From positions 620,001 to 684,000 of the forward strand of contig NZ_FTOQ01000002.1 in the NCBI RefSeq assembly GCF_900156805.1: a stretch of DNA of 64,000 nt, written 5' to 3'. The notes beneath the pieces were generated by a model. That model was not told where the DNA came from. It did not search any database and was given only the letters and a program-made list of their open reading frames with translations. Shown piece by piece: positions 51,305 to 60,498 of this stretch; the first letter of the stretch is position 1, and the number at the start of each line of letters is the position of its first letter. Both the position numbers and the translations under genes were made by a program. The stretch comes from Roseivivax lentus. GTDB taxonomy: Bacteria; Pseudomonadota; Alphaproteobacteria; Rhodobacterales; Rhodobacteraceae.

Positions 51305-51955
51305 TCAGGCCACCTTCAGGTCGTGGGGAAGGGACAGCCGCTCCAGTCGGTCGGTCGCCCCGGTGAATGTCGAAGCCGTGTGCAGCTCGCCCGGGAAGGC
51401 GATGCAGGGAATGCCCGCCGCCTGCGCCGCGCGCAGCCCGTCGGGATTGTCCTCGACCGCGATGGCGTTCTGCGGCAGCGTCTCGAGCTGCAGAAGCGCG
51501 TGCACGTAGATGTCGGGGGCCGGTTTCGAGGCGGTGGCATCCGCCGCCGTGGTCACGAGCTGAAAGGTCTCGCGCCCCAGATGCGTGGCCTTCAGGATGG
51601 CATCCACGTTGGCCGCCGAGGTCGAGGTGACGAAGGCCAGCCGCCAGCCCTTGGTGCGGGCCTCGGCGATGGTGTCCGCGACGCCCGGACGCAGCGGCAG
51701 ACCCCGCTCCAGCGCGGCCCGGAAGAAGGTCGACTTGCGCGCATGCAGCGCCGTGGCATCCACCGTTTCGCCGCGCGTCTCGGCATAGCGCGCGATCCGG
51801 TCGCGCCCGCCCGATTGCGTCAGCAGCCGCGCATATTCGGCCCGGTCCCATTGCCAGTCGAGCCCGGCCTCCGCGAAGGCCTGGTTGAACGCCCGGCGCT
51901 GGATGTCCGAGGTTTCGGCCAGAACGCCGATCGAGCCGAGAAGAAGTGCGGGCAT
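51305..51955 (-). CDS. HAD-like protein lacking the catalytic aspartates
   Basis: 216 residues with the CbbY/Gph-type cap and core: AETSDIQRRAFNQAFAEAGL (cap start), motif II LAFVTSTSAANVD, motif III ATASKPAPDIY and motif IV AVEDNPDGLRAA are all intact. Motif I, which should read D-x-D-G-T-L, is instead L-G-S-I-G-V-L at residues 6-12, so both the nucleophile and the general-acid aspartate are missing. The frame is otherwise clean, so this is not a sequencing break. It may be a non-catalytic or redesigned HAD; the ending does not look degenerate. It lies between the bicupin and MetE-like genes. Confidence 0.88.
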   Translation of the reverse strand: MPALLLGSIGVLAETSDIQRRAFNQAFAEAGLDWQWDRAEYARLLTQSGGRDRIARYAETRGETVDATALHARKSTFFRAALERGLPLRPGVADTIAEARTKGWRLAFVTSTSAANVDAILKATHLGRETFQLVTTAADATASKPAPDIYVHALLQLETLPQNAIAVEDNPDGLRAAQAAGIPCIAFPGELHTASTFTGATDRLERLSLPHDLKVA

Positions 51956-52090
51956 GGGGGAAGACCTTCGTGCATTGGGAAAACGTGTATCCGAACGTCG
52001 CGAATGTCGTGTGGGTTCCCGCCATGCAACAGCTTGCGCGGAACTTCGCGCGCGGCCGCGCCCGCATGGCGGGAACGTGCCGGATCGCGG

Positions 52091-53056
52091 TCACCGCCCC
52101 CATGTCGGCCCCGCCGGGTCGCCGGTCGCCACCACGTGGTACAGCGTCGCGTCGCCGCTCATCGAGGGTACGGCGGAATGGGGCAGCGCTTCGGGCACGC
52201 TCATCGTGTCGCCTGGGGCGAGCACGGTGCTGCCGCCCTCCCAATCGACGCGCCAATGGCCGGTGACGGGCATCAGCACCGACGGGATGTCGTGCTTGTG
52301 CATGGCCTCGGTGGCCGAGCCGCGGGTGATCAGGTCGACCTCGAAGCCCGGCTTGTCGCGGATGATGCCGGTCTCGCCGATCACCTTGCAGGGTTTGCGG
52401 TCGGCCAGCGCGACCATGTCCCAGTAGCGGCGCACATAGCCGCCCACGACCTCGCGGGTGGTGGGTTCGGGAAAGCCCTTGAGCTCTTCCTCGGTCAGCA
52501 CCGGCATCGGCCCCACGCCCTCGGGCAGGGCCTGCCCGCGCTTGGTGTCGTAGAGCTTGCCCTTCTCGGACAGGACCAGCCCGTGATCGCGCGCATCCTC
52601 GATCACCTGCGGCGCCCAGATGACGCCGCCGCCCGCATCGTCGCCGCCGAGAATGGCCATGATCATCCCGTAATCCTCGCCGATATTCTCGAAGCCGCGG
52701 AAGATGCCGGTGGGAATGTCGAAGATATCGCCCTTCTCGAGCGTGACCTCGCCCGCATCGCCCCGGCGGCCCCAGAAGAACCGCCACCGGCCCGACAGGA
52801 CGAAGAACACCTCCGCCGTGCGATGGCTGTGCAGGCTGTTGCGGCAGCGCGGCGGCTGCCCTGCGGCGCCGATATTGAAGCCGTGCGGGATCGCGATGTG
52901 GACATGCTGGTCGGGGCTTTCGGAGACCCCGCCGCCGATGATGGTGAAGTTCTCCTTCTGGTTCGAACCCGGCGTGTGGGCGTCGATGAAGGCGGTCTTG
53001 CAGGGCTTGAGCTCGCCGTAGCGGACGATGCGGGGGGCCATGTCTTCGGGGGTCAT
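52091..53056 (-). CDS. Bicupin protein
   Basis: 321 residues with two cupin barrels. The N-terminal one has RCRNSLHSHRTAEVFFVLSG (metal-type H-x-H-x-x-x-x-E), the C-terminal one TEAMHKHDIPSVLMPVTGHW and LAPGDTMSVPEALPHSAVPS. It resembles gentisate-dioxygenase-like or sugar-isomerase-like bicupins without matching either in the metal residues of both barrels. It is the first gene of its group; the spacer upstream holds a structured repeat. Confidence 0.8.
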   Translation of the reverse strand: MTPEDMAPRIVRYGELKPCKTAFIDAHTPGSNQKENFTIIGGGVSESPDQHVHIAIPHGFNIGAAGQPPRCRNSLHSHRTAEVFFVLSGRWRFFWGRRGDAGEVTLEKGDIFDIPTGIFRGFENIGEDYGMIMAILGGDDAGGGVIWAPQVIEDARDHGLVLSEKGKLYDTKRGQALPEGVGPMPVLTEEELKGFPEPTTREVVGGYVRRYWDMVALADRKPCKVIGETGIIRDKPGFEVDLITRGSATEAMHKHDIPSVLMPVTGHWRVDWEGGSTVLAPGDTMSVPEALPHSAVPSMSGDATLYHVVATGDPAGPTWGR

Positions 53057-53428
53057 GTCAGGTGTCTCCCTAGTCTGAAGCAGGTGAATCGCACCAGCAC
53101 TGCATGGCGTCCGCTGGTCTGGCGACATGCGCATCGGCCGCCGCGGCTGCGCCCACATCCGAGTGTCCGCACGCTGGAGCGCCTGCCCGCGGGGTGGCGC
53201 CGCACCGGTTGAATGTGGGCGCTTTATGCCAGCCAAACCGCCGCGCAGATCGAACGTCGCGCTTGCGGCACCAAAGCGCCAGCCCGGCCGGGCGGGCAGG
53301 CGCTGGAGCGCGGCGCACGCAAGCGTGCTTGATTCCGCGCTCCAAGGCGCATCGCGCGGGCACGATCCCGCGCAACCCTGGCGCCCAAAATATCGCGCAC
53401 CCAAAGCCCCGCCCGCAGAGATCCGCCA
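53057..53428. other. Spacer with structured repeat before the bicupin gene
   Basis: 372 bases between the bicupin start and the end of the SnoaL tandem gene. It contains the element at 53267-53343 and further short palindromes. The promoter of the bicupin operon is presumably here; no boxes are obvious. Confidence 0.5.
53267..53343. repeat. Structured intergenic element, family 2, copy 1
   Basis: GGCACCAAAGCGCCA, then a 9-base stem GGAGCGCGG (53305-53313) / CCGCGCTCC (53335-53343) enclosing a 6-base hairpin GCACGC-AA-GCGTGC (53315-53328) and a 6-base bulge TTGATT. Copy 2 at 58804-58881 has the same spacing to the base. Confidence 0.75.
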
Positions 53429-54418
53429 TCACAGATCCCCCGTCTGGAGCAGGATCTGCTTCCACAGAGCCGTCTCGTCATATAGCGTCCATTCGCGCCG
53501 CAGCGTCACCGGCGCGGCCCCCAGCGTGCCGAACTCCGCATGGGTGATCCCCATCACATGCACCTCGGCGCCCGTGGGCCGCCCGAACGCGCCCCAGCCG
53601 TCATGGCGGCCGGTCAGGCTCCAGCGCAGGGCGGCGCGGGGCGGCATGGTCGGGTCTTCCCGCCCGATCACGTGATGCACTTCGAAGACCGCGGACGGAA
53701 AGGCCGCGCGCAGCCCCATCCAGAAGCGGTCGGCGGGCGCGTGGCCGTGGCCCGTGACATGGCCGGGATATTCCAGATGCGCCGCGCGGTCGTAGACATC
53801 CGGGATCGCCGCCATGTCCGCGCCCATGATCCGGCCCAGCAGATCTGCCAGCCGCGCGCCCCATTCATTGTCGTTGCCGCGCCCCGTATAGGGCCCCGCC
53901 ACGTCGGTTGCGGGCGTGCAGGGCTTCACCGCGCGCTCCGGGCCGCCTTCGCGCGCGATCAGGTCGCGGGCATAGTCCCGCGGGTCCCAACCCATCTGCC
54001 GCACGATCGCGCCCTGGTCGCGGATCAGCCATTCGTCGTCGATCCGGTTATCCTTCGCGTGGCAATCGGCGAGGATGCGGTATTGCAGCCGCTTGCCCGT
54101 GGCCGCGCCGTAGACCCCTTCGCCCGCATGGGTCGCGGTCGACAGGATCCGGTGCGACGACAGCATGCCCGCCTCGGGGCTGCCCGACCAGATCACGTCC
54201 TCGCCCAGAAGTTGCCGGTCGGGAAATTCCGCCAGTGTCGCCATGGTCGCGGCGATCACGCCGCCATTGCCGATCACCACCGATCCCGGCGAGCGCACGA
54301 CGATATCGCGCGCGTAATAGGCGTGCAGCGTGGCGATGCCGCGCTCTTCCCAGATCTCGCGGGTGATGCCGATGATGTAATCGGGAAAATCGGCGAATTT
54401 CGGATCGAAACCCTTCAT
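53429..54418 (-). CDS. Tandem SnoaL-like (NTF2-fold) protein
   Basis: 329 residues forming two SnoaL-type domains (about 8-160 and 175-325). Domain 1: IWEERGIATLHAYYARDIVV, GNGGVIAATMATLAEFPDRQ. Domain 2: RLADLLGRIMGADMAAIPDV, EYPGHVTGHGHAPADRFWMG and FEVHHVIGREDPTMPPRAAL. Each has a histidine/aspartate-lined pocket. Start 54418 is fixed by the ATGA overlap with the LacI stop. It is the last gene of the ABC/SnoaL operon; role in the degradation of an unknown compound is inferred. Confidence 0.8.
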   Translation of the reverse strand: MKGFDPKFADFPDYIIGITREIWEERGIATLHAYYARDIVVRSPGSVVIGNGGVIAATMATLAEFPDRQLLGEDVIWSGSPEAGMLSSHRILSTATHAGEGVYGAATGKRLQYRILADCHAKDNRIDDEWLIRDQGAIVRQMGWDPRDYARDLIAREGGPERAVKPCTPATDVAGPYTGRGNDNEWGARLADLLGRIMGADMAAIPDVYDRAAHLEYPGHVTGHGHAPADRFWMGLRAAFPSAVFEVHHVIGREDPTMPPRAALRWSLTGRHDGWGAFGRPTGAEVHVMGITHAEFGTLGAAPVTLRREWTLYDETALWKQILLQTGDL

Positions 54419-55434
54419 TGTGTCCATCCTTCGGGAATGCGGGCCGAGCTGCGTACGATCAGGGCGCCCTCGATCTCGATCTTCGCGGGCGGCATCGGGC
54501 CGCCCTCGATCCGTTCGAGCATCAGCGCGACCGTCGCCTCCACCATCCGGTTCACCGGCTGGCGCAGCGTGGTCAGCGCGTAGCTGCCCCAGGCCGCCAT
54601 CGGCACGTCGTCATAGCCCACGACCGACACGTCCTGGCCCACCACGCGGCCCATCTCGCGCAGCGTGTCGATGACGGCGAAGGCCATGTGATCGTTGCCG
54701 ACGAAGATCGCGTCCGGGCCCTCGGGCGCGGCGAACAGGCTGCGGGTGGCGGCGATGGCCGCGGCCCGGTCATACATGCCGTCGATCACCGCGAAGGGCG
54801 CGCGCCCCGCGGCTTCGAGCGCGCCGAGAAACCCCGCCTGCCGGTCGCGCCCGGTCGACGCGCCCTGCCAGCCCGCGATATGGGCGATGCGCCGGTGCCC
54901 GCCCGCGATCAGGAACTCTGCCACCTTGGCGCCGCCCGCGACATTGGCGGAAGTCACGTTCGACAGGCCCTCGCCATCCTGCCCGCGATTGAACAGCACC
55001 ACCGGGATGCCCTGCTGCCGCGCGCGCTGCGCCAGATCCGAGCCCATGGAGACCGAGGCCGCGATGATCCCGTCGACCTGGTAGGCCATGAGATCCTGCA
55101 TGACCTTGTCGATCCCGTCGGTGGAGTTAGGCGCGGTGAAGATCAGGATGTGATAGCCCTGCGCCTGCAGCGCGTTCGACAGATGCTCCAGCGCCACCGG
55201 GTAGAACTGGTTGTCGAGATAGGCCACGACGAGCCCGATGATCCGGCTCTTGCCCGACACCATCGCACGGGCGAGCACGTTGGGGCGGTATCCCAGCGCC
55301 TCGGCGGCCGCGTGCACCTTGGCCTTGGTCTTCTGCGACACCGAGGCGCCCGGCGTGAAGACGCGGCTGACCGCCGACTGGCTGACCCCCGCCACCCGCG
55401 CCACATCCGCCGATGTCACCTTGAGCTGCGCCAT
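54415..55434 (-). CDS. LacI-family transcriptional repressor
   Basis: 339 residues. HTH and hinge: DVARVAGVSQSAVSRVF, ALGYRPNVLARAMVSGKS; ligand domain from about residue 60 with IIGLVVAYLDNQFYPVAL, PDAIFVGNDHMAFAVIDTL and VGYDDVPMAAWGSYALTTLR. It typically binds a sugar or sugar-like ligand and controls the operon it lies in. It is embedded in the operon and coupled at both ends (TGATG with the SDR, ATGA with the SnoaL tandem gene), so repressor levels follow operon expression. Confidence 0.94.
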   Translation of the reverse strand: MAQLKVTSADVARVAGVSQSAVSRVFTPGASVSQKTKAKVHAAAEALGYRPNVLARAMVSGKSRIIGLVVAYLDNQFYPVALEHLSNALQAQGYHILIFTAPNSTDGIDKVMQDLMAYQVDGIIAASVSMGSDLAQRARQQGIPVVLFNRGQDGEGLSNVTSANVAGGAKVAEFLIAGGHRRIAHIAGWQGASTGRDRQAGFLGALEAAGRAPFAVIDGMYDRAAAIAATRSLFAAPEGPDAIFVGNDHMAFAVIDTLREMGRVVGQDVSVVGYDDVPMAAWGSYALTTLRQPVNRMVEATVALMLERIEGGPMPPAKIEIEGALIVRSSARIPEGWTQ

Positions 55435-56198
55435 CACTCCGCCGTCCAACCCCCGTCGACCATGAGCGCCGTCCCGGTGACCAGCGCCGCCGCGTCCGAG
55501 GCGAGGTACAGCGCCGCGCCCATGATGTCCTCGACCGCGCCCGGGCGGCCGAGCTTGATCTTCTCCTCGATCCAGGCGCGCTTTTGCGGATCCTCGAAGG
55601 TGGGCCGCGTCAGATCGGTCAGCACGAAGGTCGGGCAGATCGTGTTCACCCGGATCCGCGCGGGCCCCCATTCCAGCGCGAAGGCCTTGGTCATGCCCTC
55701 CAGGCCGTGCTTGGAGGCGCAATAGACCGCCCGGTCCGGCCCGCCCACATGGCCCATCTGGCTCGAGATGTTGATGAGGCTGCCGGGCTTGCCCGCCGCC
55801 AGCAAGCCTTGCGCCACGGCGCGCGTCAGGAAATAGGCCGCGCGCAGGTTGATCCCCATCACCGCGTCGAAATCCGCCGGCGTGGTGTCGGTGGCCCGCG
55901 TGTGCCGCGCCAGCCCCGCGGCGTTCAGCAGGATGTCGAAGGGCCCCGCTTCGGCCACCGCGGCCTCGGTCGCCGCGATATCGGCGATGTCGAGGGGCAG
56001 GGCGCGGGCCTGCCAGCCGCGCGCGGTCATCGCCTGCGTGATCTCGGCCAGCCGGTCGGCCCGGCGCGCGACCAGCGTCACCTGGGCCCCCGCTTCGGCG
56101 AGCGCCACAGCACAGGCGAGCCCGATCCCCGAGGACGCGCCCGCAATGAGCGCGCGCTTTCCGTCCAATCGCATCGAAGGCGTCTTCGGCAGCTCCAT
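55434..56198 (-). CDS. Short-chain dehydrogenase/reductase
   Basis: 254 residues, classical SDR. Cofactor motif IAGASSGIGLACAVALAEAG (G-x3-G-x-G), NAAG in ILLNAAGLA, catalytic S-Y-K in SQMGHVGGPDRAVYCASKHG, and the C-terminal DVDGGW-type VDGGWTAE. R after the second strand (VTLVARRADRL) suggests NADP preference. It is in TGATG overlaps at both ends. Probably oxidises or reduces a hydroxyl of the pathway substrate. Confidence 0.93.
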   Translation of the reverse strand: MELPKTPSMRLDGKRALIAGASSGIGLACAVALAEAGAQVTLVARRADRLAEITQAMTARGWQARALPLDIADIAATEAAVAEAGPFDILLNAAGLARHTRATDTTPADFDAVMGINLRAAYFLTRAVAQGLLAAGKPGSLINISSQMGHVGGPDRAVYCASKHGLEGMTKAFALEWGPARIRVNTICPTFVLTDLTRPTFEDPQKRAWIEEKIKLGRPGAVEDIMGAALYLASDAAALVTGTALMVDGGWTAE

Positions 56199-57247
56199 CA
56201 CGGCGCCTCCCCCGCAAGACCGCCCCGCGCCGCGGCCAGTGCCCGCATTCGCGCCAGAACGTCGACACCCAGTTGCCGGAAGAGATCGAGAAGGTCGATC
56301 AGCACCCAGTTCTCGCGGATCCTGTCGCCCTCGATGCGCCAGAAATCGAGGCTGCGCAGCGTCACCTCCTGGCCCGCGGGCGCGATGCCGAGCCAGCCAT
56401 CCCCGGTGATCGTCTGGCGCATGTTGGGCCAGCCCGTGACCGCCACGTAGGCGTTATCGGCGAAGAAATGCGCGTCCAGACCGTCGGGGTTCTGCCCCCG
56501 GTCCGGCATCGCCTCGAGGAAGGGCTTCTGGTGCCAGGCCCGGAACCCGGCGATGCCCCGCGCCGTGCCGATCCCGGCAGGCCCGTACCAGGTCATCTTC
56601 GGGTGCCAGAACCGCGCCATCTCCATGACTTCCGGTCCGCCTTGCGCCGGGTGGTGGATCATGTGCGCCAGCATGTCCTGCACCAGATAGCAGTTCCGGG
56701 CACTGGCGCCCGCATCGCGCGGCGCCGGCGAGAGGCCATCGCAGCTCGCCGGGCCCGGCACGCAGAGATCGCGGCCCAGGGACGGCGCCATGGGCCAGAC
56801 ACCGGCCTGCATCATCAGCTCCGGCAGGTCCCAGAGAAGCTGCATCTCGACCACGCGGCCCGCCGCGAAGCGGTAGAATTCGTGAAACCGCAGATGCGCC
56901 AGATGCCCGGTGGGCGGGATGCCGCAGTAAGGCGCGGCAAAGGTGCCCATGTAATGCCCGCCGCAGCCGACCCAGGCCGCGCCGTCGCCGTCATGTCCGG
57001 CCATCACGATCCAGTCGCGGCGCTCCAGATCGGGCAGGGCTTTGCGCAAAGGCCCGAGTGCTGCGTCGTAAAACGCCCCGGGTCCCTGCACATCTCCAAA
57101 GGGGTGGCACAGATGCAGCACCGCGTCCGGCGCGATGAGCGCCTCCAGCGCGGCCCGGATCGCCGCCGCGTCGCCCATGTCCAGCGCCGCCCGGAAGGGG
57201 CCGAGCGCCGCCTTCTGCCGCGCATGGATATCCGGCGCGTCGATCAC
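56198..57247 (-). CDS. Second tandem SnoaL-like protein
   Basis: 349 residues with two SnoaL-type domains. Domain 1 (about 10-165): [60 protein letters not shown]. Domain 2 (about 190-335): [55 protein letters not shown] and the acidic [20 protein letters not shown] motif. It starts with GTG 57247 in a GTGA overlap with the HisD-like stop. Role in the operon unknown. Confidence 0.82.
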   Translation of the reverse strand: MIDAPDIHARQKAALGPFRAALDMGDAAAIRAALEALIAPDAVLHLCHPFGDVQGPGAFYDAALGPLRKALPDLERRDWIVMAGHDGDGAAWVGCGGHYMGTFAAPYCGIPPTGHLAHLRFHEFYRFAAGRVVEMQLLWDLPELMMQAGVWPMAPSLGRDLCVPGPASCDGLSPAPRDAGASARNCYLVQDMLAHMIHHPAQGGPEVMEMARFWHPKMTWYGPAGIGTARGIAGFRAWHQKPFLEAMPDRGQNPDGLDAHFFADNAYVAVTGWPNMRQTITGDGWLGIAPAGQEVTLRSLDFWRIEGDRIRENWVLIDLLDLFRQLGVDVLARMRALAAARGGLAGEAP

Positions 57248-58554
57248 TCCGCCGCCTCGCCGTAAGGCACGTTCCGCCCGCCATAGCGGCGCACGCGGAT
57301 ATTGCATTGCTCCGCATGGCCGACGAAACCTTCGAGCATGCAGAGCCGCGATCCGTAGGCGCCGATCTCGGCCGCCGCCGCATCCGTGGTGATCTTCTGA
57401 TAGCTGTGCGTCTTCAGGAACTTGCCGACCCAGAGCCCGCCCGTGTAGCGCCCGGCCTTCTTCGTGGGCAGCGTGTGGTTCGTGCCGATCACCTTGTCGC
57501 CATTGGCCACGTTGGTGCGCGGCCCGAGGAACAGAGCGCCGTAGCTGTGCATGTTCTCGAGATACCAATCGTCGCGGTCGGTCATCATCTGCACATGCTC
57601 GTAGGCCATGTCGTTGGCCACGGCGAGCATCTCGTCATGGCTGTCGCAGAGGATGACATCGCCGTAATCGCGCCAGCTGACCGACGCGGTCTCGGCGGTG
57701 GGCAGAATGCCAAGCAGGCGGTCGATCTCGGCCAGCGTCTCTTCGGCGAGGCGTCGGGAATTGGTGATGAGGCAGGCGGGCGAGTTGTAGCCATGCTCCG
57801 CCTGGCCCAGAAGATCGGTCGCGCAGAGCTCCGCATCGACGGTGTCGTCGGCGATCACCATGGTCTCGGTGGGGCCCGCGAAAAGGTCGATGCCGACCCG
57901 CCCGTAAAGCTGCCGCTTGGCTTCGGCCACGAAGGCATTGCCGGGCCCGACCAGCATGTGCACCGGATCGAGGCTTTCGGTCCCGAGCGCCATCGCCCCC
58001 ACCGCCTGGATGCCGCCGAGGCATAGGATCTCGTGCGCGCCGCCCAGATGCATCGCCGCCACGATGGCGGGATGCGGTGCGCCCTTCACCGGCGGGGCCG
58101 AGGCCACGATGCGCGGCACGCCCGCGACCGACGCCGTCAGTACCGACATATGGGCCGAGGCCACCATCGGGAACTTGCCGCCGGGCACGTAGCAGCCCAC
58201 CGATTGCACCGGGATGTTGCGATGCCCGAGGATCACGCCCGGCAGCGTCTCCACCTCGATATCGGTCATCGAGGCGCGCTGGGCCTCGGCAAAACCGCGG
58301 ATCTGGGCCTGCGCGAACTTGATATCCTCCATGTCGCGGGTTGAGACCTTCTGCATCGCCGCCTCGATCTCGGAGGCGCTGAGCACGAAGGCCTCGGGTG
58401 CATAGCCGTCGAACTTCTCCGACAGTTCCCGCACGGCGGCATCCCCGCGCGCCTCGATATCCGCGAGCGTCGCCTCGACCGTGGCGCGGACCTTCGCGTC
58501 ATCCTCGGCGCGTTCGGTCTCGGGTTTGCCGGCTTTGAGATGGGTGATGGTCAT
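57244..58554 (-). CDS. HisD-family dehydrogenase, HpsN-like (not histidine synthesis)
   Basis: 436 residues of the histidinol dehydrogenase family, but only distantly like the true hisD at 47357. The zinc site is kept: Q and H in [15 protein letters not shown] in [11 protein letters not shown] in [20 protein letters not shown] and H in [13 protein letters not shown]. The differences in the substrate region match HpsN-type enzymes that oxidise sulfopropanediol and related polyols. ATG 58554 follows GGAG. Context, a LacI regulator, sugar-type ABC transporter and SDR, argues for a polyol or sulfonated polyol substrate. Confidence 0.88.
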   Translation of the reverse strand: MTITHLKAGKPETERAEDDAKVRATVEATLADIEARGDAAVRELSEKFDGYAPEAFVLSASEIEAAMQKVSTRDMEDIKFAQAQIRGFAEAQRASMTDIEVETLPGVILGHRNIPVQSVGCYVPGGKFPMVASAHMSVLTASVAGVPRIVASAPPVKGAPHPAIVAAMHLGGAHEILCLGGIQAVGAMALGTESLDPVHMLVGPGNAFVAEAKRQLYGRVGIDLFAGPTETMVIADDTVDAELCATDLLGQAEHGYNSPACLITNSRRLAEETLAEIDRLLGILPTAETASVSWRDYGDVILCDSHDEMLAVANDMAYEHVQMMTDRDDWYLENMHSYGALFLGPRTNVANGDKVIGTNHTLPTKKAGRYTGGLWVGKFLKTHSYQKITTDAAAAEIGAYGSRLCMLEGFVGHAEQCNIRVRRYGGRNVPYGEAAE

Positions 58555-59035
58555 GTCTGTTTTCTCCTGCCCGGAGGCGTCTTCGATCAGTCAGCGATCA
58601 GCGTGGTCGTGCCGCGGGATGCGGCGTCATCGGCGCTCCATTGCAGCGTCTCACCGCAGAAGGGCGCTGCGAGGCGCAGGCCATGCGCGGCTCTCCGAAA
58701 GCGCCAAGCCCGCGCGCCGGTCCGGCGGGTTCGCGCGGCAACCTTCGAACGCAGGTGCTTGATCCAGGTCACATCATCGCACCGCAGGAACGCAGGACGG
58801 CCCGGCACCAAAGCGCCAATCCGGTGGGGCCGGATCGACGCCGGAGCGCGGCGGCTGCAAGCAGCCTTGCCTCCGCGCTCCGGGATCGCAGCACCGCCGA
58901 TTGGGCCATGCGCGCATCTGTGCGACCGCAACATCGAAGCGCGAAGCTTTTCTGGCGCGGTGGCTGAAGGCCGCCTCGATACCGCGCTCCGGGCGCGTCG
59001 CTCGTGTGTTCCGATAGAAGGGCGGGACGGCAGCT
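58555..59035. other. Spacer with structured repeat inside the catabolic operon
   Basis: 481 bases between the SnoaL-like gene and the HisD-like gene, the only large gap in an operon whose other genes overlap or nearly touch. It holds family 2 copy 2 and several other palindromes. It may carry an internal promoter or an RNA processing site. Confidence 0.55.
58804..58881. repeat. Structured intergenic element, family 2, copy 2
   Basis: GGCACCAAAGCGCCA, stem GGAGCGCGG (58843-58851) / CCGCGCTCC (58873-58881), inner hairpin GGCTGC-AA-GCAGCC (58853-58866), bulge TTGCCT. Inner-stem sequence differs from copy 1 but stays fully paired. Confidence 0.75.
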
Positions 59036-59620
59036 TCATGACGGATCCTCCCGGGCCGCGTCCGGCCGCGGCGGCACCCGCGCGCCCCGGTCGAAGGCTT
59101 CCCAGCCCTCGCCGTCGAAGACATCCACGCCGAGTTGCGCCAGCACATGCGGGAAATCCACCGACACCCAATTGTCGACGATCTTGCCGTCGACCACTTT
59201 CCAGAAATCCATGTAGCGGATCTCCACCCGCTTGCCGGTCGGCGCGACGCCCATGAAGCGCCCCGAATGCGTGGCCTCCTGCCGCCCGAATGCCGCCGCC
59301 CATTCGCCCATATAAAGCCGCGCCTCGTCGATGCAGACTTTGTCCGAAAACGCGGCCTGAAACGGGCGCTGCCAATTGTCCTGGAATTCCCTCAGGCCCT
59401 GCTTGGTGCCGCAGCCCGTATTGCCCATCCAGCGAAAATTCTCGGCGAAAAACGCGCCGATATCGTCGATGCGATGATCGTTGAGCCCGTCCACCATATC
59501 CTCGATCACCGCGCGGGTGGCCTCGGTCTTCGTCAGGTCCGTGTCGCGGGTCAGCACCGCCTGTTCGGGCCGCGCGCCCTTGCCTTGCGGGGCGGGCGGA
59601 TTGTGCCGTGGATCGCTCAT
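59036..59620 (-). CDS. Single-domain SnoaL-like protein
   Basis: 194 residues with one SnoaL domain at about 35-175: IEDMVDGLNDHRIDDIGAFF, AENFRWMGNTGCGTKQGLRE, FMGVAPTGKRVEIRYMDFWK and VVDGKIVDNWVSVDFPHVLA. The pattern W-x-V-x-D-G-K-I-x-x-N-W resembles polyketide-cyclase-like SnoaL enzymes. It starts in the ATGA overlap with the permease gene, so the transporter and the SnoaL genes are one unit. Confidence 0.88.
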   Translation of the reverse strand: MSDPRHNPPAPQGKGARPEQAVLTRDTDLTKTEATRAVIEDMVDGLNDHRIDDIGAFFAENFRWMGNTGCGTKQGLREFQDNWQRPFQAAFSDKVCIDEARLYMGEWAAAFGRQEATHSGRFMGVAPTGKRVEIRYMDFWKVVDGKIVDNWVSVDFPHVLAQLGVDVFDGEGWEAFDRGARVPPRPDAAREDPS

Positions 59621-60498
59621 CCCTTCACCGCCCCCGCTGTGAGGCCCGACACGATCTGGCGCTGGAAGAACATCACCAGGATGAAAAGCGGCGCCGTCGC
59701 CGACACCACCGCAGCCACGGCGAACATCACGTTGCCCTCGGTATAGGTCGTGCCGAGGAAGGCCGCGATCTCAGGGACCATGGTGCGGTTGCTCTCCGAC
59801 AGGAGCATCGTCGTCACCGCGAAGTCGTTATAGGCCAGAAGGAAGCTGAAGAGCCCGGTGGTGATGACCCCCGGCCACATCACCGGCACGATCACGTGGC
59901 GGAAGGCCTGGAACTGGGTGCAGCCATCGACCTTGGCGCTCTCGTCGAGCTCCTTGGGGATGTTCTGGAAGAACGAATGCAGCATCCAGAGCGTGAAGGG
60001 CTGGTTGATCGCTACCAGCACGATGATCGTCGTCGGCAGGATGCCCCAGAGATTCCACTCGAAGAACGGCAGCAGGTAGCCCGCGACCAGCGTGATGGGC
60101 GGCAGCGCGCGGAACATCAGTGCCGCGATCAGAAGCCAGAACGTGTAGCGAAAGCCCGAGCGCGACAGCGCGTAGCCGCCGAGCGTGCCGATGGTCAGCG
60201 AGGTGCAGACGACGAAGAAGCACACGATGAAGGTGTTGAGGACGGCGCGCCAGAACTCCTCCTGCACCCAGGCGCCGTGATATCCCGCGCCGGTGAAGGG
60301 GCGGCCATAGGTCTCTTCGGTGTTCTTGCCGGTCAGCGCGTTGGTCCAGTCGGCGATGGAGAAGAAGTCGAGCTCGACCTTGAACGACCCCCAGAGCGTC
60401 CAGAGGAACGGGAAAGCCGCAAGGATCAGCCAGATGCCGACGAAGACATAGGTGGCGATGCGCAGCCGCAGGGAGGCTTGTTGGGCTTTCGATGCCAT
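59617..60498 (-). CDS. Carbohydrate ABC transporter permease (MalG/UgpE type)
   Basis: 293 residues, six predicted membrane helices. Coupling (EAA) motif DESAKVDGCTQFQAFRHVIV with the conserved G. N-terminal helix IATYVFVGIWLILAAFPFLW. It starts in a TGATG overlap with the other permease gene. Together with the binding protein and UgpC-type ATPase it imports a sugar-like compound. Confidence 0.94.
   Translation of the reverse strand: MASKAQQASLRLRIATYVFVGIWLILAAFPFLWTLWGSFKVELDFFSIADWTNALTGKNTEETYGRPFTGAGYHGAWVQEEFWRAVLNTFIVCFFVVCTSLTIGTLGGYALSRSGFRYTFWLLIAALMFRALPPITLVAGYLLPFFEWNLWGILPTTIIVLVAINQPFTLWMLHSFFQNIPKELDESAKVDGCTQFQAFRHVIVPVMWPGVITTGLFSFLLAYNDFAVTTMLLSESNRTMVPEIAAFLGTTYTEGNVMFAVAAVVSATAPLFILVMFFQRQIVSGLTAGAVKG

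Noticed and set aside
57244-58554. Second histidinol dehydrogenase for histidine synthesis
   Set aside because: A standard hisD is present at 47357-48658; this copy is distant, lies in a transporter/SDR operon and differs in the substrate region, so a polyol or sulfonate dehydrogenase is more likely.
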